From contig JAHHID010000063.1 of NCBI GenBank assembly GCA_019359015.1, positions 1 through 46,992 on the forward strand: a stretch of DNA of 46,992 bases, in the 5' to 3' direction. Shown piece after piece: positions 7,941 through 16,278 of the stretch. The notes under the pieces are model-generated. The model was not told where the DNA came from, did no database searches, and saw nothing but the letters and a program-made list of their open reading frames with translations. The translations under genes and the position numbers were made by a program. The first letter of the stretch is position 1; each line of letters starts with the position of its first letter. Source of the DNA: Spirirestis rafaelensis WJT71-NPBG6. Its GTDB lineage: Bacteria > Cyanobacteriota > Cyanobacteriia > Cyanobacteriales > Nostocaceae.

Positions 7941-8690
7941 TTAGTCACATTGAGCGTCTTTAGCTGTTCGCATTCCCCCTAGAAGAGTGTCTACAATGAC
8001 GCATCGCCTTAAATTACTAGCTGATGTAGAGCTTCCTGGGTTAGGTACAGCTACAGCGATTTTTAAACCAAGTTGATCTGATGAATCGCCTGCTGTTACA
8101 AGTTTTACATCTGGCAAAGCACCCATATAATCGAAAGTAACTGTGCCACTTCCCAATGTAGTATAGCTGATGATACCAGAAGCTTTTTTGTTGAATTTAG
8201 TACCGTCAGAATTAGTATCAAGATTGGTATACAATAAAACCTGATTTCGTTTAAGTGCTATGTCCTCACCTAAAGGTTGCCATATACCTTTTTGATTAGG
8301 GTTAGAAGGAGTCGGAGGTGGGACAACACCTTGATGAATCGCGACCATAGGAACATTGCTAACATTCTCAAAGCTAACGCTGTAACTTAATTTTGTCTTT
8401 TTAGCTTGTCGCTGTGCTTCTTGTAGCACACCTAAAACGCCATCGTTAGCTTTATTTACTCGCTGTCTACTGACAAAACCAAGCCAGCCGGGAGCGGCGA
8501 TCGCTGCTAAAATTGCCACAATGATAATTGCTACTAAGACTTCCACTAGGGTAAATCCGTCATTATTTACAGTATAATAATTAACTTGGCGACAATTTTT
8601 ATTAATTGTTTTAGTATTCGCTAGTATGAAAAATTGCAAGAATATTGGTTGTAATAATTTCCCAAACCATATACTTTGCATATTACTCAA
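7941..8690 (-). CDS. hpsD: Hormogonium polysaccharide secretion pseudopilin HpsD
   Basis: A 249-aa GspH/FimT-type prepilin. The peptidase site is G45|F46 with Glu at +5 (FTLVEVLVAIIIVAILAAIAA), followed by a soluble domain ending in two cysteines (RRCVIVDTLLGGMRTAKDAQC). The 45-residue leader from the first ATG is unusually long and contains a hydrophobic patch (LLQPIFLQFFILA). Translation may start at Met4, and no later in-frame ATG lies before the helix. The gene follows hpsC by 26 bp, so the two are in one operon. Order (hpsA-B-C-D) and type match the known hps cluster, in which B-D encode pseudopilins of a type II secretion/type IV pilus-like export machine. A paralogue lies at 3910-4509. 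Confidence 0.8.
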   Translation of the reverse strand: MSNMQSIWFGKLLQPIFLQFFILANTKTINKNCRQVNYYTVNNDGFTLVEVLVAIIIVAILAAIAAPGWLGFVSRQRVNKANDGVLGVLQEAQRQAKKTKLSYSVSFENVSNVPMVAIHQGVVPPPTPSNPNQKGIWQPLGEDIALKRNQVLLYTNLDTNSDGTKFNKKASGIISYTTLGSGTVTFDYMGALPDVKLVTAGDSSDQLGLKIAVAVPNPGSSTSASNLRRCVIVDTLLGGMRTAKDAQCD

Positions 8691-8716
8691 TCCTCGGTAA
8701 TTTTAAAATGTAAAAC

Positions 8717-9688
8717 TTATTTGCTAAATATAAAGCTACGTCCTTCCAATCGTATTTTTGCTGTTGGGAAGTAAGTAGTTTGGCTAGGATTATAAAGCAT
8801 CTTATTTTCCTGGTTTATGAGGCGAGCAAGTGCATTTCCGCGTAAATATACTTCAGCTACACTGCGATTTTGTGTAGAAACTGAATCAACACAAGTGTAA
8901 AAGCCTGTCATGGTTATGCTGGATGGAACTACTGCCAAACCAGTTGGACAGCTTGCAGCTAAGGCTCCCTTGTCAGTTGTAGTTTGGTCAATAAAATCTA
9001 CTAAAACAATGGGTTTTTGCTTATAAGCTTGTGATGTTTTTTTCCAACTATTCATTTTTTCTTCTAAAGTTTTGCCTTTTTGCACTAGATTAACTTGTTG
9101 AAACCCATCATCAGGACATTCAGTATACTTGCCACTTGTATCGTAAGCTGTACTACAAATATTTCCATTTTTATTAGGTACACCATCCCTGATTTGAAAT
9201 CTGGCGATGCGAGCTGCTTTAGACCAAGGATCTTTATTATCTTTGATTAAATAATAAGCAACTAGTGAATAGACAAAAGAATCATCAGTAAAGGTAACGT
9301 CTTTTTTCTCTTTATCTTTGGTTTTTGTAATTGCCGCATCTTTGACAAATTCTCGCTTCCAAAACACCAGTACAGGGTTTATATTTGTATCTGTAGGCAA
9401 TTGGTTTTTGATTGCATCAACTCCTGTGGCATCGTAAATGTACATGGCTTGTTGCAGATCGCGGGAAATGTAATCGATCGCCGCTTGAACTTCTTGCTCG
9501 GAGTTCGTCTTGGCTTGTTCTTTGCGATCGGTATCTAGAATGTTAATCATCACTCCCAGCAATGGTGTGATTACTAGCGCCGCCATGATCATGGCTACCA
9601 AAAGTTCAATTAGGGTATAACCACCATTTTCTTTATGTTGTTGGGAGCGCTTTAGCTGATTAGTTAATAACCACCTCAACGTATTCAT
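8717..9688 (-). CDS. hpsC: Hormogonium polysaccharide secretion pseudopilin HpsC
   Basis: A 323-aa prepilin with leader MNTLRWLLTNQLKRSQQHKE. The cleavage site is G23|Y24 with Glu at +5 (YTLIELLVAMIMAALVITPL). A PilW/GspJ-like helix (QEVQAAIDYISRDLQQAMYIYD) and a large soluble domain with two cysteine pairs follow. The size and the block after the helix (ILDTDRKEQAKTNSEQEVQA) match the HpsC type. The gene is 63 bp after hpsB and 26 bp before hpsD on the same strand. GspJ-like minor pseudopilins assemble with GspI- and GspK-like partners at the fibre tip. Here HpsB, HpsC and HpsA could fill these three places, which is inference from architecture. Confidence 0.85.
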   Translation of the reverse strand: MNTLRWLLTNQLKRSQQHKENGGYTLIELLVAMIMAALVITPLLGVMINILDTDRKEQAKTNSEQEVQAAIDYISRDLQQAMYIYDATGVDAIKNQLPTDTNINPVLVFWKREFVKDAAITKTKDKEKKDVTFTDDSFVYSLVAYYLIKDNKDPWSKAARIARFQIRDGVPNKNGNICSTAYDTSGKYTECPDDGFQQVNLVQKGKTLEEKMNSWKKTSQAYKQKPIVLVDFIDQTTTDKGALAASCPTGLAVVPSSITMTGFYTCVDSVSTQNRSVAEVYLRGNALARLINQENKMLYNPSQTTYFPTAKIRLEGRSFIFSK

Positions 9689-9751
9689 TTTGCTGCTATC
9701 TCTCCTTGATTAAGTATGGGGAGTACCCAACCGCCAGTATTCGCTCGATTT

Positions 9752-10447
9752 CTATCTACAACCGCCAAGGCGATCGCACAAAGCACCATAGGAGGGTTGA
9801 CCCCTGATAATTTCAGTAGTCATTTCTACCAGTGGTGCGTTGCGATCGCCTAGTCCCCCAGTAAAAGTTGCTTGTGTTTTGTTTTTACCCTCGTTACCAG
9901 CTGTTTTAGTCAAAGAGCTAAACTCAGCATCTGCGCGATACACACGAACTCCCAAACGATAACCTTGACCTTTATCAGGATCGCTATCTTTAACTGCAAT
10001 CTTGCCAGCCTGAATATAAAACAGATCGCTAGTACAATCAGGAGCAGTAATACTGCCATTTTTGTTAAAGCAATACAAACCGTTCCGGGTTGTAGCAATT
10101 GCCATACCGCTCAGTAAATATGATGCGGCGTTGTCTTTTAGCGTTCTAGGTTCAGCAGCGGTCGCAGCTTTGAAGTTAGAATCAAGAGCAATTATTTTGT
10201 CCTCTGGAATAGTTTTACTCTTTACACCATCAACGAAAGCTTTAGCGGCTTGGGTTGCTAGTTCTATGCGTCGAGCTTGTACACGAGTCGCAGTGGATAT
10301 AACCAGCACAGGTGCAATTGCAGCTAGCAGAATAGAAGCTACAAGTATCGCTACCAGCGATTCAATGATCGTGAAGCCAGACTCGCTCGACTGAGTAAAT
10401 AATTTTGGTAGTTGGTATTTCATAATCAATTCATCAAAATTGGTCAT
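9752..10447 (-). CDS. hpsB: Hormogonium polysaccharide secretion pseudopilin HpsB
   Basis: A 231-aa prepilin (PilV/GspI-like). The peptidase site is G24|F25 with Glu at +5 (FTIIESLVAILVASILLAAI), followed by the extended helix RVQARRIELATQAAKAFVDG. The first ATG is at 10445-10447. A second ATG eight codons on (MKYQLPKLF) would give a more usual 16-residue leader and may be the true start. The soluble domain has cysteine pairs (YCFNKNGSITAPDC and ALCDRLGGC). The gene is preceded by a 118-bp gap from hpsA that contains a GC-rich hairpin, and it begins the hpsBCD run. Family and order fit the hps cluster of Nostoc. Confidence 0.85.
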   Translation of the reverse strand: MTNFDELIMKYQLPKLFTQSSESGFTIIESLVAILVASILLAAIAPVLVISTATRVQARRIELATQAAKAFVDGVKSKTIPEDKIIALDSNFKAATAAEPRTLKDNAASYLLSGMAIATTRNGLYCFNKNGSITAPDCTSDLFYIQAGKIAVKDSDPDKGQGYRLGVRVYRADAEFSSLTKTAGNEGKNKTQATFTGGLGDRNAPLVEMTTEIIRGQPSYGALCDRLGGCR

Positions 10448-10527
10448 TTAAATTGACACTTAAGCGTGATCGGGTTGATCAAATCTTTTTTTGCCTAACT
10501 TGCATAATTGGTCTTGATTTATATATT

Positions 10528-10546
10528 CCCCGGCATCCAGCCGGGG
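10528..10546 (-). promoter_or_regulatory. GC-rich hairpin between hpsA and hpsB
   Basis: A perfect 7-bp stem, CCCCGGC/GCCGGGG, with a 5-nt loop, starts 20 bp after the hpsA stop in the direction of transcription. It is followed by an A/T-rich stretch (AATATATAAAT) instead of a T-run, so it is not a classical terminator. It may cause partial termination or protect the hpsA 3' end from decay, letting hpsA and hpsBCD levels differ. It could also be a dispersed repeat. Confidence 0.45.
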
Positions 10547-10565
10547 TGAGAAAGGGTTACTAACC

Positions 10566-13500
10566 TTAATCTGGATTTACCGGACAGCTACTAGGACGTT
10601 CACTCGCTGGTAGCGCATACTTAGTATTGTTTGTCTTTGTAGTGTCATCATCGATTTTGATTTTGATATTAAATCCAGGATCAAATCCATCTTTTGCTGT
10701 TGTATCCTGGGTTGCACACAGCAAGGCTTGTACCCAACGATCATCCCGCGAAACTTCTCGGTAGTACTCATCTGGTGGATCGGTGGTAGGAGTTACGAAA
10801 CGCTGGGCAAACAAATCAGGGTTTTGTGATAAGAGTGCTACATCAAAACCCCAGTTACGTACAGGAGCCATATAGAAAGGCGCTACCCCTTGACCAACAC
10901 TGTCTGTGTGGTAGTGGGAACCATTACGTTCTGAAAACAAACTGTTGACATTGGGGTTGCCGTTTGCCGATGGTCTAACAAAGACTTGGAAAGGAGCTGT
11001 GGCGTAAGCACTACGTTTGAATTGGATGAATGAACCTGTGATGTTAGCGCTGATGGCATCCCAGTTTTCTAAAAAGCGTGGAAAGTTATGCAAACCCCCA
11101 TTAATTTCGTACTCAGGCTTGGTGGTATTCCCGACACGGACAGGTGTATCGCCTGCCGCAATCACTAGATTAAACGTAGTTTCCGTAGCTTTAGGTAGCC
11201 ATCTGGTATTCTTGACACGATCATCATCTGAATTTGAATTTAGCTTGGTTATATTGCTGTAAGTGCTTTCGTTGCTGGGACTTCGCTTTGGTACGTTGAT
11301 TTGCAGAATTGGTTCTAAGAGTGGTTGGAAAGTTGCGTCTGCGCCTAATGGGAAACTATAGAACAGGCGAGTTGTTTTATTGTAATATTTGAGTTTTGGT
11401 GGATTAAGAGCGTCTGGGGATACCACTGTCGTAAACCATAGGGCATTGTCTTTTTCATTAGGTAAATCTCCTGAGGCATCAACCTTTTCTGATTTAATTC
11501 CTAAGGCAACAGGAGGTTTAAGAATTACTGGTGCTGGGTTAATTTCACCGCCGTCTTTATCAAGTAACTTACCATCAGTATTGCGCTTGAAGGCAACTCT
11601 ACGAGGGAATTTTTCATACCCCGGCTTTGGCGATGTAGCAGTTGTTCCAGCTATTAGTTTACTAACATCTGCGCCTACTACATCACTAGATTTTTTGGTT
11701 GTATCGCTATCCAAACCAACATACCAATCTGTTGCTCCGCATTCAGCAACATTGAGCTTGAAGCACATTTCCATAACGTACTCTGGAAAGTTTACGCGGC
11801 GCTGAATGGGAGTGACGAAGTTATTAAAGTAGGAACTGTTTTTAGTTTTATCTGGGGTATTGATACCAGAGTAATCGCTGTCTGTAAAATTCTTAGAAGT
11901 CACAAAATTATTATCCCAGAAACCGTTTTTCAGCCGAGCGCCTCTAACAGTACCTGGATTACTGATATCGGTGCGGTTATTCCTTAAGTCGAAATCACCG
12001 TCACTGCGATAACCCTCGATGAAGTTATCCGATAGCAACGTGACAGCATCAGCAATCACCGCTGCTGGTCGCCACGTCTCGCCTGTAGTACATTTGGGAA
12101 GCCTGGGATCTTTGGGACGACAAGCAAAGTTAGGATCGCGGTTGTCAGCCGCACGTTTATAAAAGTTTGTGTCCCAGTCAGTGCCAGAAGTTAGGGTATA
12201 GTCTGTAAATTCATATTTGCTGTGGGTATTAAATTTCCCTGTATTATCGCCTTTGACGTAGACTGGTAGGTCGGTGGCAAAAATTAAGCCTTTTTCTTCG
12301 GGTCTGTAATCATTTTGCCGACTCAAGTTACCGCCATTAATCAACATAATGGAGTTAGGACGACGGTTAGGATCGAGTTTATAGTCAGTGGCGCTAACAT
12401 TAACACTGTCTGGATCACTAGTATCGGGTCGAGCATCATCACGGCTAGCGTAGATAATGCCACTATTTGGTAGCAAGTACTCGCTTGCCCAAGTACCAGT
12501 AATTGATTTTTTGCGAAGTGCATCTAAATCAATAATAGTGGTACGAATTTCTAGCGGCTGGCGCTGTTCAATTTCCAGGTCATACTTTCCTGATGGCGCA
12601 CCTTTATCTACGGCTTTAATTTGTCTAGCGTCAAGAAAAGCAGTTTCTCTAATTGCCTGATCGGGAATTACACTGTTATCCCGCGTAAGAGTGCCATCAG
12701 CAATTTCTAAGGCGCAAATTGTAGAGTCAATAGCTGCTTGTTCTGAAAGACTGAGGGGTTTGTCAGTTGCTTTTTTTAAAGCCTGACGCAAGAGGGGGTT
12801 AACAAACTGACCATTAGGGAATACCAAGTTAGCTTGGTACTGCAAGCGTTGTTGCAAGCTAGCAGTTGTTTTGGCGACATCTGCTGCTGTAGCCGTTGTA
12901 GAAAATTGTCCGTCGGTATTTGGTGTCAGTCCTCTGGTGATGTTATCAGATGTAGTTGTAGAAGCTTTATAGCTAAAACCATTGTTGGATTTGTCTGCTT
13001 TTGTCTTGTCATTAGGATTGTAGCCGTCTGTCGTAGCTGTAGTTGAATTTGTAGGGTTATAGTAGCTACTCACACAAGCGATCGGCTTTTGGTAATTATC
13101 ACTTTTCAGGGGGTCTGGGTCTGGCTTGTAGGGGTCTATGTTGTAGTGATAAACCGCTGTCGCACGCATTACCAGATGACCGCGAGTTTGTTTGCTGGTA
13201 TCCAGGGGAGCGGTCGAGTCTGGTACTACCATCGGCATGGCATCAGACCAGACCACTGGAGCTTTGTCTTCTTTTTCTGAGGTTTTGGGATTATCAACAA
13301 CTGCTGGTGGTGCGATCAAGTTAGAATCAGCAGAACTATACACCCCCGCAGATGTAATTACCCGTAGACCACCAAGTACATCAAGTATATCGGCGCGAGT
13401 GCTAGCGGCTGATGTTTCCCAGAAGCCGTCACGTCCAGTGACACCAAGGTCTGCTAACTGTTTGACGCGGGTAGTACGGGTACGAGGCGTAGTAACCTTC

Positions 13501-15296
13501 TTCTTTGGATCTGAACTTTGTTCCCAGTTTTGACCAGAAATTTTTTCCGGAACCTCTTCGCCAACAAACTTTTTGTTTGTGCTATCCCACCGCAGTTCTG
13601 GTAGATTGTTACCTACAAGAATGCGATCACCTAATTTTTCCTCTGTTACAGGACTCTGATCGACCTTATCCGGATCAATAGCAGGTAATTTTGATTTAGT
13701 TAAGGTCAACTTAGTATTTGTATCCGTAGGGTAGATCCACGCATCCGGTGGACGTAGCTCATTATTACTCTTGCCGTTGTCTTTACCTTCTAGAACGTCG
13801 CTTTCCGTGTATCCTGTAGTGCCAGATGAACCTAGCTCGACTTCTTTGAATGGCACACGCCTAGTACGCTGACGGAAGTAAATTTCTAATTCTTCCTTCC
13901 GGACTTTAACTGGGTCTAAACCAGGGTCACTCTTTATGCGTCTAGCGATATTATCTTCTACGGCTTGGGGGTCATTACCTTTATCACGAGCAGATTGCGC
14001 TTTTACCAACAAATCAATACGTTCTGCGTAAGCCTGAGCATTATAAGCAACTTCATTCGGTTTGTCAGTAGCAGATTTGTTAGCGCTATCAAGAGGCTCT
14101 TTTTCAGTTACACCATTTTCTTTAAATAAATCTACAAGACTTCCTCCTTGGGAGGATTCAGTTGTAGCAGAATTTGTTGCAACGTTACCACCGATGGTGA
14201 TTTTACCGTTTTCGCGGTCATAGTAGCAGGAATTTACACTGCTGACCTGAAAAAATCTAATATCGCCAGCGTCTTTATCTCCTGATTTTCTAGTGAAGAA
14301 GTTACTGTTGGTAAAAATACGTCCATTCAAACGGAGGGCAGGACCAGGTGTAATATCTAAATCGTCTTCATAAACAACAGCATTGTTGGTTAGTGATAGT
14401 TGCTCGCGGTCTTGTTGCAGTTCTATCGCAGAAAAGCCTTTATTACCTTTGTAATTTTCATATTTGTTCCTTATAGTACTATCGATTTTATCTTGATCAT
14501 TAATTGGTACTGTGACGGCGTAGATAAAAAAGCTTTTTTTATATTCCCCAGTTGGGACTTTATACCAACTCGAACCACCAATCAAGCTAGCGCTGGTATC
14601 ACCTGTAGAATCACAAACCTTACCAGCTAAAGGAGCAGTTCTTGATTCAAGAACACTGCGTTTCCGTTCAGGTTCGCTACCATTATAAGGTGGGTTGCGG
14701 AAGTAAATACCGTAGATTGTAAAGCTATCAAATCTGCCGTTATTATCAGTGTCTACAGGAAACTTCCATGCTGTTTCCAGAACTTCTTTGGATTCTACAC
14801 TACCACTAGTTGGAGCTTCAATATCACTGTCTTTATCTAGGTTGTATCCAACAATTACAGGAGTTTCATCACCTAAAGTATAATAAGTTGTTAGTTTATC
14901 AATTAAGGTTTTATAAAGTGTCGCATCGGATGGTAGTGACCGTGGCAAGGTTCGGTCAGCAAAGAGTTCAGTCATTTTTGCCTTGGCGCGGTCTAAAGCC
15001 GGGGTAACAGCTTGAAGTGCAACCTCATTTACCCGGACATTACTAGCGTTTTTGGATCTATCAAAAGACCGAAATAAAATCGCAGTTGTTAACAGCACAA
15101 CTACTAACGCTACCATCGCCACTGTCGGCAAGACAAAACCAGCATTTGCTGATTCTCGTCGTCTTCGGGTAATAAACAAAGTCCGCAATAGCCAATTACT
15201 TGACTTGTTAATTGCGGTTAGATACTTTTTGCTAAACTTACTAAACCTTCTAGATAATATTTTTAGTGCCTTGACTAGCTGGCGTTTTGAAGACAT
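10566..15296 (-). CDS. hpsA: Hormogonium polysaccharide biosynthesis protein HpsA
   Basis: A very large protein (1576 aa) of the HpsA type. It has a basic N-terminal leader of about 52 residues ending RRRRESANAG. A pilin-like hydrophobic helix follows (FVLPTVAMVALVVVLLTTAI, from residue 54), then a helical stretch (NEVALQAVTPALDRAKAKM) and about 1480 residues of low-hydrophobicity, Ser/Thr/Asp/Asn-rich domain. The helix follows a Gly but has Thr instead of Glu at +5, as in GspK- or PilX-type tip pseudopilins. The start ATG (15294-15296) has a good ribosome site, AGGAAAG, 6 bases upstream. It leads the hps run, 567 bp from rpmB. In Nostoc punctiforme hpsA is strongly induced in hormogonia and needed for motility. 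The large domain is probably extracellular; its exact task is unknown. Confidence 0.9.
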   Translation of the reverse strand: MSSKRQLVKALKILSRRFSKFSKKYLTAINKSSNWLLRTLFITRRRRESANAGFVLPTVAMVALVVVLLTTAILFRSFDRSKNASNVRVNEVALQAVTPALDRAKAKMTELFADRTLPRSLPSDATLYKTLIDKLTTYYTLGDETPVIVGYNLDKDSDIEAPTSGSVESKEVLETAWKFPVDTDNNGRFDSFTIYGIYFRNPPYNGSEPERKRSVLESRTAPLAGKVCDSTGDTSASLIGGSSWYKVPTGEYKKSFFIYAVTVPINDQDKIDSTIRNKYENYKGNKGFSAIELQQDREQLSLTNNAVVYEDDLDITPGPALRLNGRIFTNSNFFTRKSGDKDAGDIRFFQVSSVNSCYYDRENGKITIGGNVATNSATTESSQGGSLVDLFKENGVTEKEPLDSANKSATDKPNEVAYNAQAYAERIDLLVKAQSARDKGNDPQAVEDNIARRIKSDPGLDPVKVRKEELEIYFRQRTRRVPFKEVELGSSGTTGYTESDVLEGKDNGKSNNELRPPDAWIYPTDTNTKLTLTKSKLPAIDPDKVDQSPVTEEKLGDRILVGNNLPELRWDSTNKKFVGEEVPEKISGQNWEQSSDPKKKVTTPRTRTTRVKQLADLGVTGRDGFWETSAASTRADILDVLGGLRVITSAGVYSSADSNLIAPPAVVDNPKTSEKEDKAPVVWSDAMPMVVPDSTAPLDTSKQTRGHLVMRATAVYHYNIDPYKPDPDPLKSDNYQKPIACVSSYYNPTNSTTATTDGYNPNDKTKADKSNNGFSYKASTTTSDNITRGLTPNTDGQFSTTATAADVAKTTASLQQRLQYQANLVFPNGQFVNPLLRQALKKATDKPLSLSEQAAIDSTICALEIADGTLTRDNSVIPDQAIRETAFLDARQIKAVDKGAPSGKYDLEIEQRQPLEIRTTIIDLDALRKKSITGTWASEYLLPNSGIIYASRDDARPDTSDPDSVNVSATDYKLDPNRRPNSIMLINGGNLSRQNDYRPEEKGLIFATDLPVYVKGDNTGKFNTHSKYEFTDYTLTSGTDWDTNFYKRAADNRDPNFACRPKDPRLPKCTTGETWRPAAVIADAVTLLSDNFIEGYRSDGDFDLRNNRTDISNPGTVRGARLKNGFWDNNFVTSKNFTDSDYSGINTPDKTKNSSYFNNFVTPIQRRVNFPEYVMEMCFKLNVAECGATDWYVGLDSDTTKKSSDVVGADVSKLIAGTTATSPKPGYEKFPRRVAFKRNTDGKLLDKDGGEINPAPVILKPPVALGIKSEKVDASGDLPNEKDNALWFTTVVSPDALNPPKLKYYNKTTRLFYSFPLGADATFQPLLEPILQINVPKRSPSNESTYSNITKLNSNSDDDRVKNTRWLPKATETTFNLVIAAGDTPVRVGNTTKPEYEINGGLHNFPRFLENWDAISANITGSFIQFKRSAYATAPFQVFVRPSANGNPNVNSLFSERNGSHYHTDSVGQGVAPFYMAPVRNWGFDVALLSQNPDLFAQRFVTPTTDPPDEYYREVSRDDRWVQALLCATQDTTAKDGFDPGFNIKIKIDDDTTKTNNTKYALPASERPSSCPVNPD

Positions 15297-15701
15297 AGCT
15301 GCTTTCCTGTCAAGTGGATTTAACTAAATTTTGTATTTTTTGCAAATTGAAAATTAAGCCTATCGAAGAATTTCGCAGCCAAGGTGCAGAGATTTTATTT
15401 ATGTGACTAATTCACTGTGTTTTACCGATTTTTAAAGATGCTAGCAACACAATAATCCCAGTTATTAGAGTTATATCATTTGTGATATTTGGAGATTATT
15501 CTGGTAAATACGGATTTTATCTGAATTATTTAATTTATAGCCGACAAAGCATAATAGCAGCATAATTTCACATTAATTTTGCCGAAACTATTTCAGCAAC
15601 AGGTGATTTCCTGAAGCTGTTGTTAGCAAAGTAAACTTATAGTACCCATCTGTTAAAGAAAACATATCAGTTAATGAAAAATTAATATTAGATAGTTAAA
15701 A
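15297..15701. other. Long A/T-rich upstream region of hpsA
   Basis: About 400 bp without a gene lies between the hpsA start and the rpmB terminator. It should hold the hps promoter. I could not place a confident -35/-10 pair or a hormogonium sigma-factor box. The one clear structure is the palindrome ATATCA-tttg-TGATAT at 15473-15488, an operator-like site. A weaker inverted repeat, CAACAG/CTGTTG, occurs at about 15600-15625. Confidence 0.4.
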
Positions 15702-15722
15702 GCCTCCCCTAAGTGGGGAGGC
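15697..15722 (-). terminator. Rho-independent terminator of rpmB
   Basis: On the minus strand GCCTCCCC, a 5-nt loop and GGGGAGGC form a perfect 8-bp GC-rich stem (15702-15722), followed by TTTTAAC. It lies about 140 bp after the rpmB stop and separates rpmB from the hpsA promoter region on the same strand. Confidence 0.65.
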
Positions 15723-15786
15723 TTGAGTGGAAGGTATTCTTCTGTGGAGTTAGTGTGGTAGTCCACCACATTAATTTTGGTGGGCT

Positions 15787-15817
15787 AGTAAGGGCTAAAG
15801 CGCTGAAGCGCTTACTA
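15787..15817. repeat. TAGTAAG/AGCGCT palindromic repeat
   Basis: TAGTAAG...AGCGCT-ga-AGCGCTTACTA forms a hairpin with a short internal mismatch. It belongs to the same dispersed family as the palindrome at 1996-2029 and lies in the 3' untranslated part of rpmB. Confidence 0.55.
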
Positions 15818-15863
15818 CGAAAATGCGTCCAACATAAAACACGTTTTAAGGAATTGGCGATTC

Positions 15864-16100
15864 TTAGTAATGATTAAGGTTAATGCCAGCTTCTTTTGCC
15901 ATTGCGTGCAACCCTTTGGTTTCTAGGGTTTTGATGGCTTTGGTTGACAGTTTCAGTTTAACCCAACGGTTTCCTTGAGACCACCAAACACGCTTGCTTT
16001 GCAGGTTGGCGTGCTGAAGCCGCTTGGTACGACGGTGGGAGTGGGAAATCGCAAAGGCGTTATTTGCTTTTCTACCAGTTAGTTCACAGCGACGAGACAT
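15864..16100 (-). CDS. rpmB: 50S ribosomal protein L28
   Basis: A 78-aa protein with the full L28 pattern. It has [20 protein letters not shown] at the N-terminus, then [20 protein letters not shown], and [20 protein letters not shown] towards the C-terminus. L28 is a small basic protein of the large ribosomal subunit. Length is normal for bacteria. It stands alone: htpG is upstream on the same strand with a 178-bp gap containing a palindromic repeat, and a terminator follows at 15697-15722. There is nothing odd in its sequence. Confidence 0.97.
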   Translation of the reverse strand: MSRRCELTGRKANNAFAISHSHRRTKRLQHANLQSKRVWWSQGNRWVKLKLSTKAIKTLETKGLHAMAKEAGINLNHY

Positions 16101-16220
16101 ACTCAGAATATCCTATTTATCTTGAACACAATCTCTTATTGTATTCAATTCTTTGTCAAGTAAGGTGCTATGTAAGCTTATATCCTTCGGGCATTAGCAA
16201 TAATGTCAGAATATGAGGCA

Positions 16221-16269
16221 GAGCCTCTGGTAGACATTCCCATGCAGAGCACGGGAACGAGAGAGGCTC
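16221..16269. repeat. Double-stem palindromic repeat after htpG
   Basis: Outer arms GAGCCTCT (16221-16228) and AGAGGCTC (16262-16269) enclose inner arms TTCCCATGC and GCACGGGAA (one G-T pair). This gives a long two-part hairpin 10 bp after the htpG stop. Similar gaggcagagcctc/cattccc...gggaacg repeats are common in Nostocales intergenic DNA. It may act as a transcript end for htpG, although no T-run follows. Confidence 0.55.
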
Positions 16270-16278
16270 TGATAAATG

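Noticed and set aside
11017-13533. Several plus-strand ORFs of 60-138 codons opposite hpsA
   Set aside because: They lie entirely within the hpsA coding region, have no ribosome sites, and their translations are Ser/Val/Ile-rich, as expected from antisense of Asp/Asn/Thr codons.
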